Positions 37,418-45,301 of a stretch of 64,000 bases of DNA are shown one piece after another; positions within the stretch are counted from its first letter, which is position 1, and each line of letters opens with the position of its first letter. The position numbers were made by a program, and so were the translations under genes. Under the pieces are notes generated by a model, which was not told where the DNA came from, did not search any database, and saw only the letters and a program-made list of their open reading frames with translations. The stretch is from a virus. The DNA lies in IMG/VR virus record IMGVR_UViG_3300010413_002950, positions 1 to 64,000 of that record. One strand, given 5' to 3'.

Positions 37418-39752
37418 AATTATCCAGTATTTCTATATCGAATTCTTTCTCAGATCGATAAACTGATAGTCTATCTCTAGAGTGCTGAGCAAAATATTTA
37501 TGTGTCATATCTGCAAAATCAACAAACACTGCATCTTTTTTACCTTTACAAAGTGTAAGACATCGTAGCCTCTGGTACGTGGTTTTTATGTTTTTGCCAC
37601 CTTCTGCGTTGATCACACAATCAATTTCTGGGATATCTACGCCCTCAGATAAAACAGTGCCGATAAGCGCAGAGATATGGCCTTTTCTAAAGCTCTCTAT
37701 AATCTCTGCTCTTTTAGGTGCTGGGGTAGCTCCAACAATTCGCTCACAGGAAATAGACGAATTCATCATTTTAAAAAGCGTATCTACTTGCTCCAACCTA
37801 TTGGATACAATTACCACTTTTCTATTTTCAGTCTTGATTAACTTTTCCGTTATATCTGCAATTATCCTATTGCGAATTGGATTGCCCCAGATAGCAGCTT
37901 TAGGCAATTGCTGACTCCACCATTCATCAGATAGATCTGGCTCTCTAATTGGTATGATTAGAAATTTAGGCTTTACAAGATACCCGAGCTGAATTAGCTC
38001 GCTAACTGAAATATCTATAAGGATATCCCCAGCGCAAGCTCTAAGCCAAATAACCCCCAATTCTTCTTCATTAGAATTTTCCAGAAATACTGTAGCAGAA
38101 AGGCCGATTTTGTAAGGAGCTGGACAGTCAAGAAGGATATTTCTCCATGCATCTCCAGAACTAAAATGATGGCAATTATGAACCAGTATTTTATTTGCAA
38201 AATATGTATGTGTGTTTTCTACTTCTAAATTATAGACATAACCGTCTGGACACAATTGTTTAAATTTGTCAGAACTTCTTGATTTGAGAATCTCAACACT
38301 TTCCACCCTTGACCAATTAAGAAATTGTCTTTCCTTCGATCCGCAGCTTTTACCCTTAAAGTATTGTGACTTGAACCGTCTACCTCTATCGCAATTTTTA
38401 ATATTGGGTTCGCAATGTCTATCTTGTAATGACTCGGTAATCCACCCTTTACACCACATTTCGTTGGAAGAATAAATTCCATTTCCCACCCAAGTGTTGT
38501 TGCCAATAGTAGTTGGGGCAGCGTTGGCCCTCTCCCATTTCCACCTTGAATTGGCGGCTTCCATCCATTTATTCTGTGTATTGTAGAAACCTTTGCTCGT
38601 ATTTCTGGTCTTTTCATTGGATTGTTTTTTTTCATTCTTTCTGATGCATATTTCTTGTTTGTTTTTGCCATTGTTTCTGAAGAACGTTTGCTTCGATATG
38701 CTTTTGAACATTCTTTTGAACAATAGGCGTGACCATATCTTCTTAATTGATCTAATTTGCATCCACTTACAAATATTTCTTTTTTGCACCAAAAACAATT
38801 TGTTTTTATTTCTTTTTTCATATGTGGTGTATAGCACCATATCACTGGTTGTCAAATCAATAGCGTTTTTCCAACCTGTTTGTGTAAAAATTGGATGTGT
38901 TGGTGTACAGGTTAGAACTTTATTATCTGTTTTGATTATTACCAATTGTTTGCATTTATTGCGAAAGATGTTGATTACCTTTTGTTTTTCTATTTTTTTT
39001 GTGTTTTCATTATAAGATGTTACATATTCACCAACCTTAATTGATTCTATTGGCCTTTCATCAATTATTGTTCCAGCTGGAAAACATTCATCAACAAGCA
39101 TAAGATCAACATTGTTTATAACATTGTGATATTCTGGCGTATTGCGTTTTGCTAATAGCGTCTGAGCTGTAGAAACGGTTATATCAGATGGTTCCCATAC
39201 TCCATCACCCAATATACCTATTTCTATTTCTAGGGCCTTAGACAATGCTTTCTGGCTTTGGTAGAGTAGCAATTGAGAAGGTACGATGAATAGCGTTCTA
39301 ACCCCTAGCTTTGCAACAATGGCAGAAGCAACCAACGTCTTCCCCCCTCTGGGCGGGATCTTGATAATTCCCCTACCAACAGACTTGCTATACCCATACG
39401 GCTCAGTAGCTAATTCTAGAGCTTCTTGCTGATAAGGCCGTAAGCCAGTAACTTGCTTCAATTCTAGTGTACGTTTAGGATAAACTCGTAGATCCGTCAA
39501 TTGCCATTCAGCTCCATTTTTTTCTATTATGCTAATAATGTTTTCAGCTAATCCAGCTGGAGATTTGAATAGTTTTTCAGATTTGCTATAGGTAATGAGA
39601 TACTTCTTTCCATCCCATCTACCTTCTTGATAAGCTGTTGTATGCTGATAGCCACTTACATAATAGCTGGTTTTTTCTCGCATTTGCCCAAATATAGGAC
39701 CAGGAACATTTCGGATATAAACATAATTGTTGTCTAGCGTTATAGATATCAT
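37410..39752 (-). CDS. UvsW-like SF2 helicase interrupted by an intein
   Basis: 780 aa precursor. Exteins (residues 1-222 and 527-780, 476 aa joined) form a complete SF2 helicase of UvsW/XPB type: PPRGGKTLVA (motif I), LMLVDE | CHHF (motif II, DECHH), LSAT (III), VIVSNR (IV), GTVLSEGVDIPEID (V), QRLRCLTL (VI region). The intein splits motif II after DE, a favoured spot in a conserved site. T4 UvsW remodels replication and recombination intermediates; this would pair with RecA and SbcCD. The start has no clear ribosome-binding site. Confidence 0.88.
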   Translation of the reverse strand: MISITLDNNYVYIRNVPGPIFGQMREKTSYYVSGYQHTTAYQEGRWDGKKYLITYSKSEKLFKSPAGLAENIISIIEKNGAEWQLTDLRVYPKRTLELKQVTGLRPYQQEALELATEPYGYSKSVGRGIIKIPPRGGKTLVASAIVAKLGVRTLFIVPSQLLLYQSQKALSKALEIEIGILGDGVWEPSDITVSTAQTLLAKRNTPEYHNVINNVDLMLVDECFPAGTIIDERPIESIKVGEYVTSYNENTKKIEKQKVINIFRNKCKQLVIIKTDNKVLTCTPTHPIFTQTGWKNAIDLTTSDMVLYTTYEKRNKNKLFLVQKRNICKWMQIRSIKKIWSRLLFKRMFKSISKQTFFRNNGKNKQEICIRKNEKKQSNEKTRNTSKGFYNTQNKWMEAANSRWKWERANAAPTTIGNNTWVGNGIYSSNEMWCKGWITESLQDRHCEPNIKNCDRGRRFKSQYFKGKSCGSKERQFLNWSRVESVEILKSRSSDKFKQLCPDGYVYNLEVENTHTYFANKILVHNCHHFSSGDAWRNILLDCPAPYKIGLSATVFLENSNEEELGVIWLRACAGDILIDISVSELIQLGYLVKPKFLIIPIREPDLSDEWWSQQLPKAAIWGNPIRNRIIADITEKLIKTENRKVVIVSNRLEQVDTLFKMMNSSISCERIVGATPAPKRAEIIESFRKGHISALIGTVLSEGVDIPEIDCVINAEGGKNIKTTYQRLRCLTLCKGKKDAVFVDFADMTHKYFAQHSRDRLSVYRSEKEFDIEILDNYA
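38175..39086 (-). mobile_element. intein in helicase motif II
   Basis: 304 aa, residues 223-526. First residue Cys (CFPAGTIIDERPIESIKVGE, splicing block A), KVLTCTPTHPIFT (block B with TxxH), DGYVYNLEVENTHTYFANKILVHN at the end (blocks F and G with terminal His-Asn), and +1 extein Cys. All class 1 splicing residues are present. No in-frame homing endonuclease: the about 185 residues between are low-complexity-like Asn/Lys/Arg/Ser/Trp-rich, and are the shifted-frame reading of a complete endonuclease gene. Confidence 0.88.
38225..38821 (-). CDS. EDxHD (Vsr-like) homing endonuclease, nested out of frame in the intein
   Basis: 198 aa from the ATG at 38821 (a GTG at 38845 would add 8). Zinc-finger-like CFWC (9-12) and CSKEC (34-38), NUMOD3-like NNPMKRPEIRAKV (66-78), then KIDIANPILKIAIEVDGSSH (133-152), DRRKDNFL and GWKVLRFSNQEV: the Vsr/EDxHD nuclease fold of homing endonucleases such as I-Bth0305I. 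It is read +1 relative to the intein and ends inside intein block F. No Shine-Dalgarno sequence precedes either start, so translation could be by reinitiation or weak initiation. Confidence 0.82.
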   Translation of the reverse strand: MKKEIKTNCFWCKKEIFVSGCKLDQLRRYGHAYCSKECSKAYRSKRSSETMAKTNKKYASERMKKNNPMKRPEIRAKVSTIHRINGWKPPIQGGNGRGPTLPQLLLATTLGWEMEFILPTKCGVKGGLPSHYKIDIANPILKIAIEVDGSSHNTLRVKAADRRKDNFLIGQGWKVLRFSNQEVLTNLNNCVQTVMSII

Positions 39753-39757
39753 GCCAT

Positions 39758-39786
39758 ATAATAAAGCAATTAATATACAATATCAA
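39758..39786 (-). promoter_or_regulatory. sigma70-like promoter before the helicase
   Basis: On the transcribed strand TTGATA (39781-39786) and TATTAT (39758-39763) are separated by exactly 17 bp. The helicase ATG (39752) is 5 nt after the -10, so a transcript would be nearly leaderless, or the real start is further downstream. It lies in the 81-nt gap that separates late structural genes from the replication block. Confidence 0.4.
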
Positions 39787-39809
39787 CTACTATTTCTAGT
39801 ATAATAGAT

Positions 39810-39823
39810 TTGTAAATTTACAA
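39810..39823. promoter_or_regulatory. perfect 14-bp palindrome, candidate operator
   Basis: TTGTAAATTTACAA is a perfect inverted repeat with no spacer. It sits between the endolysin-block end and the promoter-like sequence above, with TATTATACT about 10 bp away on the transcribed strand. Could be a repressor site controlling the early block, for example for the XRE protein. Function not proven. Confidence 0.35.
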
Positions 39824-39833
39824 TTATATGAAA

Positions 39834-40289
39834 TTAGTTAGCGCAGTTGATTGTTGCGCAAAGCTCTTTTTTATCTCTAAGTCGATTCTTATTTATTCGT
39901 CTGATACGGTCACGGGCTAAATCTTTTTTACGTTCACACCCCTTATCCCATTTCTTACATTCTATTTCTTCTACAAGCCTTCTAGCTTCTCTAGATGCTA
40001 TATCTTCATGCTGTCTCTCTTGAACGTCTTGAACAACGATTAATACTTTGCCTATGGTTTCTGTGTTGTTATCAACGTTTTTTGAAAGAGATTCATATTT
40101 AGTATCAGATTCTTTTTGAGCTTTTGAGATCATTTCTTCAGCTTCAGCATAAGAGACTAGCCTAAAGCCAGCATAGCCACCAGTTCCACCAATTAGAATC
40201 ATAAGAAATGTGATTACTACTTTCCAATTCGTTGTTACATGATTTCCGTTTAGCTCAAATATTTTTATTGTCGGTGGAATACTTGCCAT
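39834..40289 (-). CDS. membrane-anchored coiled-coil protein, i-spanin-like
   Basis: 151 aa. One N-terminal transmembrane helix (NWKVVITFLMILIGGTGGYAGF) followed by a long charged coiled coil (SYAEAEEMISKAQKESDTKYESL) and basic Cys-containing end. This type II topology directly after the endolysin is like the inner-membrane spanin Rz; no clear outer-membrane partner is next to it. Start overlaps nothing and is 2 nt from the endolysin stop. Confidence 0.5.
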   Translation of the reverse strand: MASIPPTIKIFELNGNHVTTNWKVVITFLMILIGGTGGYAGFRLVSYAEAEEMISKAQKESDTKYESLSKNVDNNTETIGKVLIVVQDVQERQHEDIASREARRLVEEIECKKWDKGCERKKDLARDRIRRINKNRLRDKKELCATINCAN

Positions 40290-40291
40290 AG

Positions 40292-40963
40292 TTACCTCTC
40301 ATAATATTCAAAATGCATTGGATCTTTAGTTTTCCATCTTCCTCCCCAGCTAAATCCATGTTTCTCAAAAGCGTTGATAATATCTGGATGCATATTGCCA
40401 TTTGTGCCATATCTATTTTGAGACCAGTTGATATCACAAGCTATACCCCAAGAATGAAGTGATAGTGGTCTATGAATGTTGTGTGACATATGCCTTGGAG
40501 ACCATGTTCCAAATTGATAAATCTTGTTGGCTAATCCGTGTTCTTCTATTAGGTTAAGAGCATCTGTAAAAGCATTAATCAATTTCTTATGTATCCATTT
40601 CTTTCGCACTATTGGTAAATCAATTTTTACTATATTGTCTTTTGCCCAATCATTGGTAATTTTAATATTACCATTGGTTAAATCTCTATATTCTATCTTG
40701 CCAAATGTCTTAATTACATCTTGTGAGCTTTTAGGTATCGGCGTATCTATAGCTATTTTGTCATGTTCGTTTTGAATGACTATGTAGGTAATATTGTTTA
40801 TACAACCTGTTACTAAATGGTCTTCTTGGAAATGGACTATAGCTTTTTGGGTTATAGGCCCGAAATCTCCATCTACCTTTCCCCCATAATAGCCAAGTCT
40901 TTTTAGTTTTAGCTGAATTTCTTCAACTTCTTTGCCTTTATCGCCTATAGATAAAATTTTCAT
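40292..40963 (-). CDS. endolysin: peptidoglycan-binding + M15 peptidase
   Basis: 223 aa from MKILSIGDKG (ATG 4 nt after the upstream stop; the 40 nt-longer in-frame ORF overlaps the fibre gene). Residues 1-65 are a PG_binding_1 domain (VEEIQLKLKRLGYYGGKVDGDFGPIT). The C-terminal 120 residues hold SLHSWGIACDINW, then HPDIINAFEKHGFSWGGRW and DPMHFEY: His-Asp-His zinc ligands of the VanY/M15 family, an L-alanyl-D-glutamate or D-Ala-D-Ala peptidase type. No signal peptide, so it needs a holin. Confidence 0.9.
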   Translation of the reverse strand: MKILSIGDKGKEVEEIQLKLKRLGYYGGKVDGDFGPITQKAIVHFQEDHLVTGCINNITYIVIQNEHDKIAIDTPIPKSSQDVIKTFGKIEYRDLTNGNIKITNDWAKDNIVKIDLPIVRKKWIHKKLINAFTDALNLIEEHGLANKIYQFGTWSPRHMSHNIHRPLSLHSWGIACDINWSQNRYGTNGNMHPDIINAFEKHGFSWGGRWKTKDPMHFEYYER

Positions 40964-40967
40964 AGTC

Positions 40968-42848
40968 TTATTTTTTAGTTCTAATAGAACTCCACATGGC
41001 ACCTTCATTATAGTCTTGTGGAAATCCAACTGCAACCCATTTACTATGCTCATATGTTATACCATAAGCATGTATACGATATGAATTTGCTGCAACTGCA
41101 TTGTCTATACCGGTTATATCATGCCATGTTAATGCATTATCCGTTGAATATATTAATTTTCCCTGTGTTGAATTTATAACTGTTGCAATTAACACCCCGT
41201 TGTTGTTGCTTGCAACCCTATATATATCCATACTTGAGCCACCAATGTTTACCAATGACCAACTAATTCCATCTGACGAATATTGAATATCGCCATTGTC
41301 TCCAACGGCAACAAACACTGAACCATTCCAGCAAACACCCAAAACACGATTTGATGAAGCTGATGTTCTGCTTGTCCAAGTTATACCATCAGGACTAGTA
41401 ACAATTAATGGAGATGTTCCATTATATCCAACTGCGACAAATAACCCATTACCATAACATATATCTATAAGATCTCCCGTTATAGCTGCAGAACTACCGC
41501 GATTTGTCCATGTTGTAACAGAAGAGCTGGTAAATATTACTGCATAACCAGAAGCATCATTGGTTCCAACCGCAACAAATACTGAACCATTTGAAGCAAT
41601 ACCCACAAGAGACGGTGTTCCAGACGGTGCATTACACGTTCTTAACGTCCAAGTTCCACCAGGACCATTTGTATCTGTATAATTACAGGTTACAACTGTC
41701 ATGGCAGTTCCAGTTCTATATTGTCCAACTGCAACCCATTTACCACTATCTATATTTTTATCAAAAGTTACAGCATATAGATCATATACGCCACTTCCAG
41801 AGGCTATTTCCTGCCAGTATTTACCCTCTCTACTTATCCATAATTCTGCATCACCAGTCGGATAGTCACCAACAGCCACAAACCATTCATAATCACCTTC
41901 GGCATTATATTGAAAACCGCCACAAACAGCTTCTATAAGAGCTGCTTTGCCTGTTTCAAAAGGCCACCAATTATGTATTGCCATTACATCAAATTTTTGA
42001 TCGCTTATATATCCCTCTAATAAATCTGACAAGCTATATGATGCTAATCGCTGATCATCAACAGACGTACCGGGAATTGTTGGTGGATCGCCCACACCAG
42101 CTCCAGTAAGTGTGCCTATGTACCAGTAATCATCTAATGGCTCAAAATCAACATTGGCAACCCTAGCTACAGATGGACCAAGCATTAATACAGTATAATC
42201 TGCAGCTGTAGTGCTAACTGTAGCTTGCCCCATTACTCCAGAAGTGCTTGTGTCTATTAGGTTGTTACCACCAGAATAATAGACTGTGCAAATTTCCATA
42301 GCCAAAGCTTCAGATGTAGCACCTAAAGCTGGGGTGTTTTTCCAAACAAGACATTTTCTTCCAGCATGACTTTCAGAGCTATCTGGACATACAGAATTAA
42401 CATTAAATGTGATATATGTAGTATTATCTACAACGGATGTAGGATCAGCTGATTCACCATAAAATTCAACCCATCTATCAAATTCTGGATAACCAGTTCT
42501 TGGGTTAGTCACTATTCCTTCTGGCTTTATAGCATATTTTAGAGCAACATTATACAAGATAGTATTTGAATTTTCAAATTGGACATTAGCACAATAGGTA
42601 CTATCTGTAATAAGCAAGTGTCCAGATCCATCTGTGCCTTTTTTATCGGCAGTAAGATCAAATTCATCGTTGCCAGAAGCGCTAATTATTACTTTAGAAG
42701 TTGGATCTATTGTTGCATCTTTATTGTATACCGCTGCAATAAATTCTTGCATATTGTTATTTAGATAATCTAGAAAATAATCTTTAAATGAAGATGATCC
42801 TAATAGCCGCGTAGGTAATATGTTTATATACTTATCGTCGGTAGCCAT
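40968..42848 (-). CDS. tail fibre / receptor-binding protein with beta-propeller repeats
   Basis: 626 aa. The N-terminal ~300 residues are structural and non-repetitive; the C-terminal half contains 5-6 repeats with the pattern WVAVG, xxSxDGxxW, G (for example GLFVAVGYNGTSPLIVTSPD), like BNR/Ycf48-type propellers. Propellers on phage fibres commonly bind glycans or receptor. It lies at the end of the tail module before lysis genes, where fibres are usual. Host-range role is inference. Confidence 0.7.
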   Translation of the reverse strand: MATDDKYINILPTRLLGSSSFKDYFLDYLNNNMQEFIAAVYNKDATIDPTSKVIISASGNDEFDLTADKKGTDGSGHLLITDSTYCANVQFENSNTILYNVALKYAIKPEGIVTNPRTGYPEFDRWVEFYGESADPTSVVDNTTYITFNVNSVCPDSSESHAGRKCLVWKNTPALGATSEALAMEICTVYYSGGNNLIDTSTSGVMGQATVSTTAADYTVLMLGPSVARVANVDFEPLDDYWYIGTLTGAGVGDPPTIPGTSVDDQRLASYSLSDLLEGYISDQKFDVMAIHNWWPFETGKAALIEAVCGGFQYNAEGDYEWFVAVGDYPTGDAELWISREGKYWQEIASGSGVYDLYAVTFDKNIDSGKWVAVGQYRTGTAMTVVTCNYTDTNGPGGTWTLRTCNAPSGTPSLVGIASNGSVFVAVGTNDASGYAVIFTSSSVTTWTNRGSSAAITGDLIDICYGNGLFVAVGYNGTSPLIVTSPDGITWTSRTSASSNRVLGVCWNGSVFVAVGDNGDIQYSSDGISWSLVNIGGSSMDIYRVASNNNGVLIATVINSTQGKLIYSTDNALTWHDITGIDNAVAANSYRIHAYGITYEHSKWVAVGFPQDYNEGAMWSSIRTKK

Positions 42849-42860
42849 AGCAACCTCTTT

Positions 42861-43223
42861 CTAGTACTGTTTTGGCAATTTCTTTACAGACAAACTCATA
42901 TACAGTGCTGTAGGAGGTGTAGCCGATGTAAAATCAAACTTAATTTTATAATACTTGTTTGGAGTATCTAGCTCTTGCTCCCCAGTTGCTGCAGTTCCAG
43001 CTGGATTAGTATCAAAGGTAGCAGCTGTTTCCCACCAGCCAATTGGATCGCCAGCTGGATCTTCATCGTTTGTAGTCCAAACTTCAAAATCTCCAGTTAG
43101 ATTATCTAACCAATTATAGATTACACTAATGCTATTTACCGTTCTACAATCTATAACGGGGCTTTCAAGATCGCCAGTTGGATTTTTTAGTTCAAAAAGA
43201 TAGCCATTTGTTATTCCGTACAT
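42861..43223 (-). CDS. small virion domain protein, 120 aa
   Basis: Beta-sandwich-like (GYLFELKNPTGDLESPVIDC, SVIYNWLDNLTGDFEVWTTNDE, KYYKIKFDF). It closely matches residues 1-115 of the neighbouring fibre protein (43793-45292), so they are paralogues from a local duplication. Possibly a carbohydrate-binding or fibre-attachment domain. Confidence 0.7.
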   Translation of the reverse strand: MYGITNGYLFELKNPTGDLESPVIDCRTVNSISVIYNWLDNLTGDFEVWTTNDEDPAGDPIGWWETAATFDTNPAGTAATGEQELDTPNKYYKIKFDFTSATPPTALYMSLSVKKLPKQY

Positions 43224-43253
43224 TTTTTGCTCCCTATTTCTAAAATTTAATTT

Positions 43254-43793
43254 TTATTTCGTAATCTCCACGACTGATACAGTTGGATTTTTGGATATCA
43301 CATTAGGCATGTCAACCCCGCCTATCGTGCCCTCTATTGACGGCTCGGCGCTCGTTACGGTTAGGTCACCTAGTACCCATGGTGTTGCTACAGACGGCAA
43401 CTTTGCCGGTACAGTGCCCACAGCAAAAGTGTATACCAGATCGGTAAACGGTTTTGGTTGGCCTGATGTCGGATCTAGTCGAGTCCCAGATAGCCGATAC
43501 GTGAGACACGCTGTTCCAAGATCCGATAGCTTTACCCCTGCATTAGTTGGATCAAGTTCTGCCAGCTTCGCGTCTTCAGAGCATACTAGATATCGGCCGT
43601 CAGCAAGCTGTTTGCAAAATGCCACCACTTGATTCGGGCCTCGCATCCATTTGGTGTTTACGCCGGGCACAAAGTCTCCGTATGCTGTGATATAACCATC
43701 TGCTTTCTCAACATCTAACGCGCCGGGTATCACAGGCACAGTCTGCCCAGCCTGATTTGATGTTTCCGGTAGTGTGAGTATCTTGTAGTTCAT
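43254..43793 (-). CDS. tail-fibre accessory protein (foreign composition), 179 aa
   Basis: Start at MNYKILTLPETS (43793), whose ATG overlaps the upstream TGA (TGATG). The sequence is beta-rich and similar in style to phage structural or fibre-chaperone proteins. Its DNA is visibly richer in G+C than the neighbouring genes (34 of 60 bases in the line at 43321), so it was probably acquired with the adjoining fibre part. Confidence 0.6.
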   Translation of the reverse strand: MNYKILTLPETSNQAGQTVPVIPGALDVEKADGYITAYGDFVPGVNTKWMRGPNQVVAFCKQLADGRYLVCSEDAKLAELDPTNAGVKLSDLGTACLTYRLSGTRLDPTSGQPKPFTDLVYTFAVGTVPAKLPSVATPWVLGDLTVTSAEPSIEGTIGGVDMPNVISKNPTVSVVEITK

Positions 43794-44940
43794 CAGTACG
43801 GCTCGCTTCCCAATCCTCCCCATTGCTGAGTATTGGATTCTGTTTGCAAATGATATACATTGCCGGCGCTAGTTGACCATGCTGTCCCTGTGGTTGTTCC
43901 ATTACCCGTTGTAAAACCAGACAGTATCACCTGGCCTGCCGATGGCTTTAATTGCACAGTAACCTTTTGTCCTCGTGATGCCGTAACAGCACCGGTGGTT
44001 ACCAGATTGGATACACCGGTTTCATCGTCAACATATATCTTACCATCACTTGCCTTAAGATACACATGGATATTAGGGCTTGCGCCAGATTCATCAAACT
44101 CGATTATTGTCCCGTCACCTCCACTCATCCCAGCTGCAATAGCGCGATTGCATATTAGATCTATTTTGATATCCCTTCGCAATGCACTTGGAACATCAGC
44201 AGATGCCCAGTATAGTTGATCGGCATTACGGGTAACAGATGATGACGATGGAGTGTGAATCGGAGATGATGGATATGTGCCAATTTCCAGCTGTGGATTC
44301 CATACATACAACCCTGATGTACCGTTCCCTTGATACGATAATGTGTTATCCGCGCTGCACATGTAAAGCCCAAAAGTCGTGGTTGCTGCCGCATTGGACG
44401 CCTTAGAGTGATAGATCCTATACCAACCATTACCTGCTGACTCTATACCATACGCCAAAGGAGTTCCTGATACAGTGCCTACAGCTCCCGTGGATGTATT
44501 AAAATTGGTTATAACATTAACTCCGAATCCTTCAGAGGTATACACAAGAGCCATCCAAATTCGTTCTTTTGGTTTTATGTATGCGCTAAAACAATACCGC
44601 GAACTACCATCTGGAGTGTATGCATGAGTTATACGGTGGTTGCCATTGTTTCCGTTTTCAATTATAGTGTCCGCCGTTACTGTCCCATCTGGAGCCATGA
44701 TACTATTTACCCCAAACGAACCAATACCCACTTGGGATTTTTGATCCGTTTGCTGTGAGTACGTCCAGTAGTTTGTTCTTGAGATCTCGATCTGAGCGAA
44801 CAATCTCCCACTAATACGCCGTGTAGCCAACACGCCACCGGCGAATGCTTCAATACTCGGCCATTTGTTATTATACCCAAGATAGCGCGGGGACGTGTTC
44901 GTGAAGCTTGCGTCGGCAAAGCGGACTATCGGCTTAGAGA
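43254..44940 (-). other. GC-rich foreign cassette in fibre region
   Basis: Sampled 60-base lines hold about 34, 25 and 29 G+C (43321, 44041, 44821), against an AT-rich genome elsewhere. The left edge falls at the stop of the 179-aa gene, and the right edge inside the 499-aa gene near residue 115. No terminal repeats, so probably transferred by homologous or illegitimate recombination rather than as an element. Confidence 0.65.
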
Positions 44941-45292
44941 TAAGCGATCTATCAAATCTTGTTGCTAAACTCATATATAAATTACCAGCTGTTGCAACAG
45001 TATGATCAAACTTAATCATATAGTATTTATTTGGCGAATCTATTTCCTGCTCTGCTATACCTGGAGTACCAGCTGGATTTGTATCAAAAGTGATATTAGT
45101 TTCAAAAAAGCCAATTCCCATTCCTCCAAAATCATCATTACTTGCCCAAACTTCAAAATCCCCAGCTAAATTGCCAGTCCACTTATAAACTACGCTAATT
45201 TTGTTAGCTCTGGTAGCATCAATAATAACACTTTCACGATCTCCACTTACGTTTTTTTCGTTGAAGATATAGCCGTCTGTTTGTCCGTACAT
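43793..45292 (-). CDS. tail fibre/adhesin, chimeric, 499 aa
   Basis: The first ~115 residues (from 45292 to about 44945) are AT-rich and paralogous to the 120-aa protein at 42861. From about residue 118 the coding DNA turns GC-rich, and the protein becomes a LamG-like adhesin (SYCFSAYIKPKE-type, QLYWASADVP, LICNRAIAAG) seen on many phage fibres. So a native attachment domain is fused to an imported receptor-binding part. Likely a virion surface protein. Confidence 0.7.
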   Translation of the reverse strand: MYGQTDGYIFNEKNVSGDRESVIIDATRANKISVVYKWTGNLAGDFEVWASNDDFGGMGIGFFETNITFDTNPAGTPGIAEQEIDSPNKYYMIKFDHTVATAGNLYMSLATRFDRSLISKPIVRFADASFTNTSPRYLGYNNKWPSIEAFAGGVLATRRISGRLFAQIEISRTNYWTYSQQTDQKSQVGIGSFGVNSIMAPDGTVTADTIIENGNNGNHRITHAYTPDGSSRYCFSAYIKPKERIWMALVYTSEGFGVNVITNFNTSTGAVGTVSGTPLAYGIESAGNGWYRIYHSKASNAAATTTFGLYMCSADNTLSYQGNGTSGLYVWNPQLEIGTYPSSPIHTPSSSSVTRNADQLYWASADVPSALRRDIKIDLICNRAIAAGMSGGDGTIIEFDESGASPNIHVYLKASDGKIYVDDETGVSNLVTTGAVTASRGQKVTVQLKPSAGQVILSGFTTGNGTTTGTAWSTSAGNVYHLQTESNTQQWGGLGSEPY

Positions 45293-45301
45293 TTTTCTCT
45301 C

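Noticed and set aside
38593-39015. Plus-strand ORF (140 codons) opposite the intein
   Set aside because: Hydrophobic Phe/Leu/Ser-rich shadow of Lys/Asn codons; no ribosome-binding site, no motif.
40255-40437. 60-codon minus-strand ORF inside the endolysin
   Set aside because: Nested in the M15 domain in another frame, lacking similarity to anything; treated as a shadow.
40963-41053. Longer endolysin start
   Set aside because: Extra 30 residues lie in the fibre gene; the ATG at 40963 begins the peptidoglycan-binding domain exactly.
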